NCBI RefSeq assembly: GCF_012913485.1
Contig: NZ_CP051774.1
Location: forward strand, 5,642,001 to 5,706,000
Length of the DNA stretch: 64,000 nt
Source: Luteolibacter luteus
Lineage (GTDB): Bacteria; Verrucomicrobiota; Verrucomicrobiia; Verrucomicrobiales; Akkermansiaceae
Direction: 5' to 3'
Shown: piece after piece, positions 16,832 to 24,510 of the stretch
Layout of the letters: each line of letters starts with the position of its first letter
Numbering within the stretch: the stretch's first letter is position 1
The notes under the pieces: generated by a model
Seen by the model: the letters and a program-made list of their open reading frames with translations, nothing else
Databases searched by the model: none
Told to the model about the DNA's origin: nothing
Made by a program: the position numbers and the translations under genes

Positions 16832-17001
16832 GTCGGGGCACACGTTGCCTACCCTGGCAGTAGAAGAAGGCGTGCATCCCGCCTATGACTTCCCCGTGAA
16901 AAACCTTCGGGCATGGGGCAAATCGGGATTCGGAGACCGTCGCTTGCACGCACCGCGTCTGTGCGTGAGAGGTTTCTCCGCAGGGATTCTTGGGGTGTCT
17001 T

Positions 17002-17041
17002 CACCTGTTAATTTCCTTGTTTTAACAGGCATAACAGGTGC
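17002..17041 (-). repeat. Palindromic CCTGTTA element, copy 1
   Basis: A 40-base intergenic element that reads on the minus strand CACCTGTTATGCCTGTTAAA, then ACAAGGAAATTAACAGGTG. The ends CACCTGTTA and TAACAGGTG are inverted, and CCTGTTA is repeated inside. It matches copies at 29015-29054 and 43328-43366. It sits between convergent genes, 26 bases past the stop of the leftward glycosidase. It could be a REP-like mobile element or a regulator site. Confidence 0.7.
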
Positions 17042-17067
17042 GGTTCCGGGTTCGGAATTTCGGGGCC

Positions 17068-18363
17068 TTACGGCTTCTCGAAGCTCAGGTACACCACGCT
17101 GCCATCGAGCCGCAATCTCACTTCTGTGCCTGTCTGTTTCGGCAAGGCGATCTCCTTGGATTTTTCGGCCAGGACCATCTTCGTCGCCCCGACCAGCTTT
17201 CCCGGAACCTTGTCCAAAGTCGCGTCACGGGCTTCGTTCGCACCGCTCGGCACCCAGGCTGCCCAGATCACCTTCTTCGGGTCCGTGGCATGCGCATACT
17301 CCTGAACCCGTAGCACTCCAGCCTCATTCTTCACCATGCGGCCGAAGCGGTAGTCCCCGAGCGTCCTCTGCAAATGGCTCACCGCATGAAACGACGGCTT
17401 CGGCTGGAAGTTCCGCGTCAGGCCCGAGCTCGCATGCAGGCTCGGCTTGTCGTCGTCATTGAAGAAATAGATGTAAGCCCGCTCCACCGGCATCGCGGAG
17501 AAGACCAGCAGCGAGCGCACGGTCCACTGGGCCTGCTGCTCATCGGTCACTCCGACCCACTTCGAAAAATCGCCCGAGCTCTCCGGCGGCTTGGTCGTGC
17601 TGTCGTATCCGAACTCCGTGATCCAGACCGGCTTGCCCGCGGCATGCTTGTCCCGCCATTGGCAAAGGTCCTCGATGTCCTTGAGATACTTTGGCAGCGC
17701 CGGGTCCTCCGGATAGCTCCGCTTCCAGGTCGGCCAGTTCTCCAACTGGGCGTAGCTGTGAATACTAAGAACATCGTAGAAAGACTCGAGCCCTGCCAGG
17801 CAGTCCACGCTCTTCTCGTAGTCGCCGCTCTTTCCGGCCGTGAGATTGCAGGTGGAGATCTTCAGCTTGGGATCGCCCTCGCGCACGCCGGCAGCCATCG
17901 CCTTCAGCATCCGGGCATAGTCGGCATCGCTCCACTTGCCCGGCTCGTTTCCGATCTCAACGGACTCCACCAGCTTGCGGGTTCCGGAAGGGCCGAATTC
18001 CTTGGCAAAGGCGCGCCCATAGGCGTTCGCATCCTTTTCGATGTCCTTCCAGTCTCCCTGCGGGATCGACTCGAACATCAGGCAGGCATCGGTCACCCAG
18101 CCCTGCTTCTGCCAGGATCCGTAAACGCCGCTCCAGTCCACCCGGTTCTTGGCAAAAGGGAACTCCGGCAGCACCGGCGTCTCCTTTCCCAAGTCCCACT
18201 CCACGGGATGGTAGTCGCGCACCAGCCGGCCGATTGGCTGATAGAGTTCCGGCTTGAATTGGACGGTGTGGCCATTGAGCCCGATGAAATCGCGCATCAG
18301 CGGTCGCGGCTCCGCGTGGAGGGTGGCGCTGCCGAGCAGGAGCGAAACAAGCGTTTTGCGCAT
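17068..18363 (-). CDS. Secreted clan GH-A glycoside hydrolase (GH39/GH5-like)
   Basis: 431 residues from ATG 18363 with a short signal peptide (MRKTLVSLLLGSATLHAEP). The TIM-barrel pattern is supported by SVEIGNEPG with E140 as candidate acid/base and PVWITEFGYDS with E250 as candidate nucleophile; these are placed at the strand-4 and strand-7 positions of clan GH-A. YDVLSIHSYAQ and AYIYFFNDDD fit the same fold. A beta-rich C-terminal domain follows (from about 350). The GH family number and polysaccharide substrate cannot be fixed by eye. Copy 1 of the CCTGTTA repeat lies just downstream. Confidence 0.75.
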   Translation of the reverse strand: MRKTLVSLLLGSATLHAEPRPLMRDFIGLNGHTVQFKPELYQPIGRLVRDYHPVEWDLGKETPVLPEFPFAKNRVDWSGVYGSWQKQGWVTDACLMFESIPQGDWKDIEKDANAYGRAFAKEFGPSGTRKLVESVEIGNEPGKWSDADYARMLKAMAAGVREGDPKLKISTCNLTAGKSGDYEKSVDCLAGLESFYDVLSIHSYAQLENWPTWKRSYPEDPALPKYLKDIEDLCQWRDKHAAGKPVWITEFGYDSTTKPPESSGDFSKWVGVTDEQQAQWTVRSLLVFSAMPVERAYIYFFNDDDKPSLHASSGLTRNFQPKPSFHAVSHLQRTLGDYRFGRMVKNEAGVLRVQEYAHATDPKKVIWAAWVPSGANEARDATLDKVPGKLVGATKMVLAEKSKEIALPKQTGTEVRLRLDGSVVYLSFEKP

Positions 18364-18458
18364 GGCACCTTCATACGGGCTCCCGCGCATTTTTAAATCA
18401 TCGCAGTGATAAAAGCCCACGCCACCGGCGCTGTCATGAGTGAGACCACGCCTCCCTC

Positions 18459-18947
18459 ATGGCATCCCTCAGCAATGAACAAGACTGGAACGAATGGCTC
18501 GCGGAGCACGCGAGCCGATTTCTGCTCTTCGCCCGCCAGCAGACGCGGTCGGGCCAGGACGCGGAAGATGTGCTGCAGGACGCTCTGGTGGAGGCTTGGA
18601 AACGGGTCGGTGGCCGTCCGGACAATGCCCTCGTCTACGCGACCATCCACCGGCGGGCGATCGATCTGGGCCGCCGGACGGAGCGCCGGACCCGCCGCGA
18701 GCAGGCCAGCGATCAACCGCAGCTCTTCATCCCGAGCGATGAGGATGACGAGGCGGCCCGCCTGCTCGAAAAAGAACTCCAGCGCCTGCCCCTGCAGCAG
18801 CGGGAGGTGCTGACCCTGAAATTCTGGGGCGGACTCACCTTCGCGGAGGTGGCGGTCGCGCTCGACATCCCGCCCGGCACGGCGGCTTCCCGCTACCGGT
18901 TGGCACTCGATACCCTCCGCCAAACGCTCACGACCACTCTCGCATGA
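18459..18947 (+). CDS. ECF RNA polymerase sigma factor
   Basis: 162 residues. Region 2 is seen in FARQQTRSGQDAEDVLQDALVEAWKR (core binding and -10 recognition) and region 4 in LPLQQREVLTLKFWGGLTFAEVAVALDIPPGTAASRYRLAL, an HTH that reads the -35. It overlaps the next gene by 4 bases. That gene encodes a small membrane protein that is the likely anti-sigma partner, and a PDZ protein follows, so an envelope-signal regulon is inferred. Confidence 0.92.
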   Translation: MASLSNEQDWNEWLAEHASRFLLFARQQTRSGQDAEDVLQDALVEAWKRVGGRPDNALVYATIHRRAIDLGRRTERRTRREQASDQPQLFIPSDEDDEAARLLEKELQRLPLQQREVLTLKFWGGLTFAEVAVALDIPPGTAASRYRLALDTLRQTLTTTLA

Positions 18948-19384
18948 ACACTCCGAACGATGAGGAGATCGAAGCCCTGTTGGGCAAACTTGCCCCGGCT
19001 CCGCCGGCTCCCGCCCTGATGATGCGGCTCCGTGCCGCCAGACCCCGGCCCGTGATCCTTCGCCCGATCTTCTGGGGACCGCTTGCGGCCGTAGCTGCCG
19101 CCGTGGTGACGGCATTGACCCTTCCTGGCAATGAGCCGGCCAAGGCCCGGGAGCCCCAACCGGAACTTGCGAACGAGACTCCAAAACGGGTCCCCGTCGC
19201 CAGCAAGCAACACCTCATGGAGGTGATCGACCTCGGGGTGGTGAGGGATGCGGATCAACCGGTGCGCCTGATCCGCACCACCTGGCTGGATGAGATTTAT
19301 TACGCCTCCACCACAGGCGGGCAGACCGAGAAGGAATCCCAGATCCGGGAGGAGGTGATGCCCGTGGCCCTGACGACTTATTGA
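18944..19384 (+). CDS. Single-pass membrane protein, probable anti-sigma factor
   Basis: 146 residues. A short N-terminal cytosolic part (NDEEIEALLGKLAPAPPAPALMMRLRAA) is followed by one membrane helix (GPLAAVAAAVVTALTL, about 47-62) and a periplasmic region of about 80 residues. There is no Zn-binding HxxxCxxC motif, so it is not a ZAS-type anti-sigma. The assignment rests on size, topology and the 4-base overlap with the ECF sigma gene. Confidence 0.6.
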   Translation: MNTPNDEEIEALLGKLAPAPPAPALMMRLRAARPRPVILRPIFWGPLAAVAAAVVTALTLPGNEPAKAREPQPELANETPKRVPVASKQHLMEVIDLGVVRDADQPVRLIRTTWLDEIYYASTTGGQTEKESQIREEVMPVALTTY

Positions 19385-19410
19385 ATGAACCCTCTTTACC
19401 TACCAAACCA

Positions 19411-20337
19411 ATGAAGACGACGACACCCATGCTTTGCAGCCTGATCGCTGCGTTCGCCACGGCGAATGCCCAGGATGAGCCCTCCGCGACCCCGGCCCTC
19501 ACGCCTGTAGCGCCCCTTGTTCCCGAAGCTCCTCCAGCTCCGCCGGTGCCACCGCAGCCACCCGCCGGAATGCCAGGTATTGCCCACATGGGGGGAGGGA
19601 GCGGAACGACCTCAATCCAAGGCGCCGCGGGTGGTGCCCCGGCGATCGAAGTTCCCGCGATCCGCGTCGAGCAGATCGTCGAGCCGATCCGTTGGCAGTA
19701 TATGAATAGCGACTTCGCCGCTCCCGGCGTGATCAACCGCAAGGCACCGGTGGCCTTCTTTGGTGTTTCAGCCTCGCCGCCCCCCAGTGAATTGGCGCCA
19801 CATTTGCCCATCGATGAAGACACCGGCTTGGTGATTGAGTTCATCAGCAAGGACAGCCCCGCGGAGAAGGCCGGACTTCAGGAGCGCGATGTCCTCGCGA
19901 AGCTGGACGAACAGATCCTGATTCATCCGCGGCAGCTCGCCGTGCTGTTGGCGAATCATAAGGATGGTGACCAGGTGAAGATCACCTATGTCCGCAAAGG
20001 GCAGCTTCACGAAGCAAACGCGGTCTTGGCCACGCAAGAGCCGAAGAAGACGGTCGATCTCTTCCGTTCGACGTCGGATGAGGCTCCGAAGGCCGATGTG
20101 TTCATCTATGGCGACAGCGGCAGTCCGCTGAAGACCTTCTATCGCCGGGTTCATAAGGCGAAAATTGATGAGAACGGTAACAAGATCGATCTCGTCGAGG
20201 ATCCCACCTCCGGACCTGGCGTCCCGGGCACCCAAGCCATCCGCGAAACGCTCGATGGCGAGAAGGCCGAGCTTCAGGAAATCCGGAAGCTTCTGGAGGA
20301 CCTGAGCAAGCGCCTCGAGGAAGGAGCCAAAGAATGA
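19411..20337 (+). CDS. Exported PDZ-domain protein
   Basis: 308 residues from ATG 19411, 26 bases after the preceding stop. It has a signal peptide (TPMLCSLIAAFATANAQ), a Pro/Ala-rich linker (30-65) and a PDZ domain around 120-200 with AFFGVSASPPPSELA, DTGLVIEFISKDSPAEKAGLQERDVLAKLD and LANHKDGDQVKITYVRKGQ. There is no serine-protease domain, so it is not a DegP/HtrA enzyme; PDZ-only proteins act as sensors or adaptors. The C-terminus is a Glu/Lys-rich helix (EKAELQEIRKLLEDLSKRLEE). It is probably in one operon with the sigma and anti-sigma-like genes. Confidence 0.8.
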   Translation: MKTTTPMLCSLIAAFATANAQDEPSATPALTPVAPLVPEAPPAPPVPPQPPAGMPGIAHMGGGSGTTSIQGAAGGAPAIEVPAIRVEQIVEPIRWQYMNSDFAAPGVINRKAPVAFFGVSASPPPSELAPHLPIDEDTGLVIEFISKDSPAEKAGLQERDVLAKLDEQILIHPRQLAVLLANHKDGDQVKITYVRKGQLHEANAVLATQEPKKTVDLFRSTSDEAPKADVFIYGDSGSPLKTFYRRVHKAKIDENGNKIDLVEDPTSGPGVPGTQAIRETLDGEKAELQEIRKLLEDLSKRLEEGAKE

Positions 20338-20345
20338 CCTCCCTG

Positions 20346-20375
20346 GCGGGGAGGGCGGTGACGGTCCCTCCCCGC
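20346..20375. terminator. Hairpin between convergent PDZ and DACNV genes
   Basis: GCGGGGAGGG (20346-20355) pairs perfectly with CCCTCCCCGC (20366-20375). It starts 9 bases after the rightward stop and 17 bases before the leftward stop. No T-run is present, but position and stem strength favour bidirectional termination. Confidence 0.6.
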
Positions 20376-20391
20376 GACGTTCTCCGCCGTG

Positions 20392-21663
20392 TCAGACGAC
20401 GCTGTGCATCCAGAAGACCACGCTATCATCCACGTTCACGATCAGCCGTACGTTGCTGTCTTGTGAAATGACGAAGCCGATGACCTCCGGCTCGACCGAG
20501 CAGAGCCGGTAAACCGAGCGATGCCGGGTTCCATCGCCCTGGACATTCCAGTCTGCGAGCTGGGTCGCCTCCAAGTCGAGTGATTGGCTGACTTGGAAGA
20601 CATTCCGGTCCACCCGGATCTCCCCGCCGAAGCCGATCACGCGCACCTTCCGATCCAGCACCAGCACGCCGTCCACTTGCATCAGATCGGAAAGGAAACG
20701 GGCGAGCTCGAAGAAGGCCTCTTCCAACTGATCCAACTGCTCGTCGGCACTGCTGCGGAAAATTTCCCACGCCTGCTCGGCAGTGCTGCCCTCCGGGGCA
20801 AGCTCGCCAACCCGCAGGATGATCGATTGCATCAGATGGCGGTATCGAAGTCCCGCATCGTCCGCCTCCGCGGTGTACTTGCAATCGATCCAGCGCGTGG
20901 CCGCGTCGAGGCCCGCCTCGCCTTCGGGGAGGAAGACCACGCTGCCGCCGTGACCGCTGGTTCTTACCAGATTGATCACGCGCCGGATGAATTGCAGCGA
21001 GATCAGGCGCGCGAGTTCGGAGTAGTCTTCCAGACCCATCGTCGATGGCAGGCAGCAATTCAGCACCTCTTCCACCAGTCCCCGCCGATGCGGGGCGAAG
21101 CGGTCATTGAGAAGCTTCGAATGGAAGACATCGAGCCGTGGTCCGTTGATCTCCCGGCCGCGCCATTCGGCGAGCAACTGATAGCCCTGATAGAAAAGCA
21201 GCCATCCCGGGTCCCGGACATGGATGATAGGGTAGGGGATTTCCGCGCCGGACGGCTTACGGCCGCCCGCGACCAGATTCATCCAGCGCGGGCCGGTATT
21301 CAGCACGCCCCAGATGCGGAAGCTCCCGTCACGGCCCGGCCAAACGGCGACCACTGAGTGGAAGAAGCTCGCAGCCGGGCTCAGGCGCTTGATTTCATTC
21401 GTCGTAAAAGGGTGCGAAGTCGTGAAACGGACCGCGTGAGTCCCGTCCGGCGGCCCTTCTGCCGAAGAAAAGGCATCCGGCGGGGCAAGGATCACCCGCG
21501 CCCGGACCGGACGCCCTTCTTCCTTCAGAAGGCTCGAGGAATAGAGAACGTTGCATGCTTCCCGCAACTGATCTTCACCCGGGGCGCCAGGATGAACCTC
21601 CAAGAGTCCATTCAGGCGGGTGATCAAGGTGGCAAGGTCGAGCGGCGCGGGTAGGACGGACAT
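20392..21663 (-). CDS. DACNV/DAC-like protein (putative sensor with diadenylate-cyclase-like domain)
   Basis: 423 residues. The C-terminal part (about 325-420) resembles the DisA/DAC fold: VDGVLVLD at 330-337 stands in the DGA position and DGTRHRSVYRL at 377-387 keeps the RHR element that contacts ATP in diadenylate cyclases. The N-terminal part contains GHGGSVVFLPE (237-247), seen in the DACNV sensor family. DGV instead of DGA leaves open whether it makes c-di-AMP or only binds nucleotides. No membrane segment is visible. It is probably a cytosolic, nucleotide-linked sensor. No obvious effector gene is adjacent. Confidence 0.7.
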   Translation of the reverse strand: MSVLPAPLDLATLITRLNGLLEVHPGAPGEDQLREACNVLYSSSLLKEEGRPVRARVILAPPDAFSSAEGPPDGTHAVRFTTSHPFTTNEIKRLSPAASFFHSVVAVWPGRDGSFRIWGVLNTGPRWMNLVAGGRKPSGAEIPYPIIHVRDPGWLLFYQGYQLLAEWRGREINGPRLDVFHSKLLNDRFAPHRRGLVEEVLNCCLPSTMGLEDYSELARLISLQFIRRVINLVRTSGHGGSVVFLPEGEAGLDAATRWIDCKYTAEADDAGLRYRHLMQSIILRVGELAPEGSTAEQAWEIFRSSADEQLDQLEEAFFELARFLSDLMQVDGVLVLDRKVRVIGFGGEIRVDRNVFQVSQSLDLEATQLADWNVQGDGTRHRSVYRLCSVEPEVIGFVISQDSNVRLIVNVDDSVVFWMHSVV

Positions 21664-21763
21664 GGCGTGAGGCTCCGCTACTAAGTCTCCTGTTTGCCGG
21701 GTTCACAAGTCCTCTTGTCCGTCAGTGAAACATCAGGGTAGAGAAAAGCGTTTCCGTTTTCCC

Positions 21764-22732
21764 ATGAAAGGCCTCCTGCTCTCCTTTTGTCTCGCCGCCT
21801 TGTTCATCACACCCGCGGCTCAGGCCCGCAAGAAGGTGGTCGCCTATGTGCCGAACTGGGTGAATCTGGAGGAGTTTTCCAAAGAGATCGACTACGGCAA
21901 GCTGACCCACATCAACATCGCCTTTGAGAACCCGGTGGATGACGAGGGCAACCTGTCCTTCAACAAGAGGAACCGGGCGCTGATGGAGCGGGCGAAGGCG
22001 GCGCAAGTGAAGGTGCTGGTATCGATCGGTGGTGGCGCGGCGTCGGGCGATGCCGTGCTGAAGCCGCGCTATTTCAAGCTGCTTTCCGACGAATTCCGCC
22101 CCGGGTTTGTGAAGAAGCTCGCGGACTACGTGGAGGCACAGGGCTTTGATGGACTCGACGTCGATATCGAGGGGCCTTCGATCAATGAGGACTATGGCAA
22201 GTTCATCGCCGAACTGTCGGCCGCCCTGCAGCCCAAGGGCAAGCTGCTGACGGCGGCACTCTCGAAGGGCTACGGCGGTGACCGTGTTCCGGATGCTGCG
22301 CTGGGCTACTTCGACTTCCTCAACATCATGGCCTATGACGGTGCGGGTTTCTGGAATCCCGATGCTCCCGGACAACATTCCTCGCTGGAGTTTGCGAAGA
22401 GCGCCACGAAATATTGGGTAGGCCGCGGTTTACCGAAGTCGAAGGCGGTGCTGGGCGTGCCTTTCTACGGTTATGGTTTCGGCGAGGCCTTCCGGAAGCG
22501 CTGCTATAATTACTCGGAGATCCTTGTGCAGCATCCCGGAGCGGAGAATCTCGATCAGGTGGGAAATACCATTTGGTACAATGGCATCCCGACTATCCGG
22601 GAGAAGGCGAAGCACGTAGTGGACGAGAATCTGGGCGGAATCATGATCTGGTCGCTGGATACCGATGGAAACGGCGAGAAGTCGCTGCTGACCGCGATCG
22701 ATTCCACCTTGAACCCGAGAGAGAAGAAGTGA
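21764..22732 (+). CDS. Secreted GH18 glycoside hydrolase (chitinase-like)
   Basis: 322 residues from ATG 21764, signal peptide about 1-21. The GH18 catalytic motif DxxDxDxE is intact in FDGLDVDIEGP (D129 to E136), with VLVSIGGG for strand 3, FLNIMAYDG for strand 6 and GIMIWSLDTDG for strand 8. Substrate-assisted hydrolysis of beta-1,4-GlcNAc linkages (chitin or peptidoglycan-like) is expected; no chitin-binding module is present. The sequence also resembles short bacterial GH18 proteins of unknown substrate. Confidence 0.9.
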   Translation: MKGLLLSFCLAALFITPAAQARKKVVAYVPNWVNLEEFSKEIDYGKLTHINIAFENPVDDEGNLSFNKRNRALMERAKAAQVKVLVSIGGGAASGDAVLKPRYFKLLSDEFRPGFVKKLADYVEAQGFDGLDVDIEGPSINEDYGKFIAELSAALQPKGKLLTAALSKGYGGDRVPDAALGYFDFLNIMAYDGAGFWNPDAPGQHSSLEFAKSATKYWVGRGLPKSKAVLGVPFYGYGFGEAFRKRCYNYSEILVQHPGAENLDQVGNTIWYNGIPTIREKAKHVVDENLGGIMIWSLDTDGNGEKSLLTAIDSTLNPREKK

Positions 22733-22747
22733 CTCCGGGCGGTAATC

Positions 22748-24466
22748 CTATTTCAGCCGAACGATATCGGTCCGGCGGTTGTTGGACGGGGTGATGTCGA
22801 CGGCGGAATTTCCCGGGGTGATGGTGCTCATGACCTCGACCGCCGTGTTGCCTTGGAAGCGCTGGCTGTCGAAGGGCAGTGAAAAGGTTTCCGAGGCACC
22901 CGATGCGATGGTGGTCGCGATCATGCGCTCGGAGCCAAGAGGGGTGAGTGCTTCCACCATGGAATTGATCAAGGCGACGGTGCCGCGATTCTGAACGGTG
23001 ACTTGAATTTGGCCGGGCGAGCCTTCGCCATCGCCGGAGATGTATTGTTGCCAAGTGACGACCGCGTCGCTGATGCCGGGTTGGTCGCGGTTCATGATGC
23101 GGCCGAGATTCAAGACCCCCACGCCATACTCCGGATCAAATCCGGGTGGTCCTTCGTCATCGGCATGAGCCATCACGACCTTCACTGCTTCTGCTGCGCC
23201 CAAGCGGCGGCTGGTGCCATCAGACATCGTGGCGGCGATGGCGCCGGAAACCAGCGGTGCACTGGCGGATGTGCCACTGATGCTGATGAAGCCACCATTC
23301 GATGATGCGGCGTTCACGCCATAGCCGGGTGCGGTCAGGCCGAGTTCGCTTCCGAGGTTGGAGAATGCCATGCGCTCGCCGCTGGCATCCACCGCGCCGA
23401 CTCCGATCACGCCGGGGTAGGCTGCGGGAAATTTGGCTTCTTGAAGCCCCTCATTGCCGGAGCTCGCCACTACCACGATGCCTTGGGCGAGCACCATACG
23501 GATGGCCTCGGCGATGAGCGGATTGTCCTGCTGCTCGCCGAGCGAGAGGTTCACGATGTCGACGCGGGCATCCATCGCCGCGAGCAGTCCGGCAGCAATG
23601 GCGAAGGAATCGCTCGTCCCGCGGTCGTCGAGAATCCGAATTGAGATCAAGTCAGCGGCGGGCGCCACGCCGCGAGCCATCGGGTGATGTCCCGCGATCA
23701 GGCTCGCCACCGCGGTGCCGTGGGTGTGGATCTTGGCGGGATCCTGCGGTAGTGGCATGAACTCGATGGACTTCGATACCGGGGACAGGGCGGGATGGGG
23801 GACGATGCCGGTATCCAGTATGGCAATCTTCACGCCTGCACCCCAGCGCGAGTTGTCGCCGCTGACGCCAAGCCACGGCAGCACCTGATTGCCGAAGGGA
23901 GTGGCGATCTGATTCGAGGCTCCGCCCGCGGCTCGCGGTGGATCGGGCAAGGTGGGGAGTGTTCGGTAACTCGTGATCTGCTCTTTCTCGAAGATGTTGA
24001 GGACCTCGGTCTTCTCCACTTCGTTCATTCCGATGCGCAGGGCGCGTAGCCGGTCCAAGCGGTCGAGCAGCCTCACCGAGCTTTCCTCAAGGAGTTGCGC
24101 GAAGGAGGCGTAGCTTTCCTCGGACGGGAAACGGAGGATCAGCTCCTCGTCGCGGCAACTGGCGAAGATTTCGATGGTGGTGCCGTCCGGGAAGTGGTCG
24201 CGTCCGCCACTTTTTGAATCGGGGCTTTCAGCGGTTGAGAGCCGTGGCTTGGCAGGGAGTCGGCTTTTCGAGGTGGAGACAACCTTCGGACCGGTCCCGG
24301 CGGCATCGCGGATGATCCAAAAGCCAAAACCTCCGGCCCCCAGCGTGAGGACGCAGAGAAGCAGGAGTCGCGGCCATCTTCTCCTCGCGCTCACACCGTA
24401 ATACCGCCGCAGAGCCGCGGATTTGCCGGTGAAATCAGGAGGGCGCCGGCTCTTGCCGATTTCCAT
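22748..24466 (-). CDS. Membrane-anchored subtilisin-family (S8) serine protease
   Basis: 572 residues. One N-terminal membrane helix (about 31-52) is followed by a propeptide-like region (80-200) and the S8 catalytic domain with Asp218 (ILDTGI), His249 (HTHGTAVASLIAG), the Asn region SSGNEG and Ser400 (GTSASAPLVSG). A C-terminal beta-domain from about 455 has the CARDB-like pattern QIQVTVQNRGTVALINSMVE. It should act at the periplasmic face. It is divergent from the spermidine-synthase-like gene, with only 44 bases between starts, so the promoters overlap. Confidence 0.9.
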   Translation of the reverse strand: MEIGKSRRPPDFTGKSAALRRYYGVSARRRWPRLLLLCVLTLGAGGFGFWIIRDAAGTGPKVVSTSKSRLPAKPRLSTAESPDSKSGGRDHFPDGTTIEIFASCRDEELILRFPSEESYASFAQLLEESSVRLLDRLDRLRALRIGMNEVEKTEVLNIFEKEQITSYRTLPTLPDPPRAAGGASNQIATPFGNQVLPWLGVSGDNSRWGAGVKIAILDTGIVPHPALSPVSKSIEFMPLPQDPAKIHTHGTAVASLIAGHHPMARGVAPAADLISIRILDDRGTSDSFAIAAGLLAAMDARVDIVNLSLGEQQDNPLIAEAIRMVLAQGIVVVASSGNEGLQEAKFPAAYPGVIGVGAVDASGERMAFSNLGSELGLTAPGYGVNAASSNGGFISISGTSASAPLVSGAIAATMSDGTSRRLGAAEAVKVVMAHADDEGPPGFDPEYGVGVLNLGRIMNRDQPGISDAVVTWQQYISGDGEGSPGQIQVTVQNRGTVALINSMVEALTPLGSERMIATTIASGASETFSLPFDSQRFQGNTAVEVMSTITPGNSAVDITPSNNRRTDIVRLK

Positions 24467-24510
24467 TGGCGCGGGCTGTTTGCGCCGCTTGTCTCGCCCT
24501 CGTTCGTATC

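Noticed and set aside
17374-18396. 340-codon plus-strand frame antisense to the GH-A gene
   Set aside because: Mirror of the glycosidase frame; catalytic motifs are only on the minus strand.
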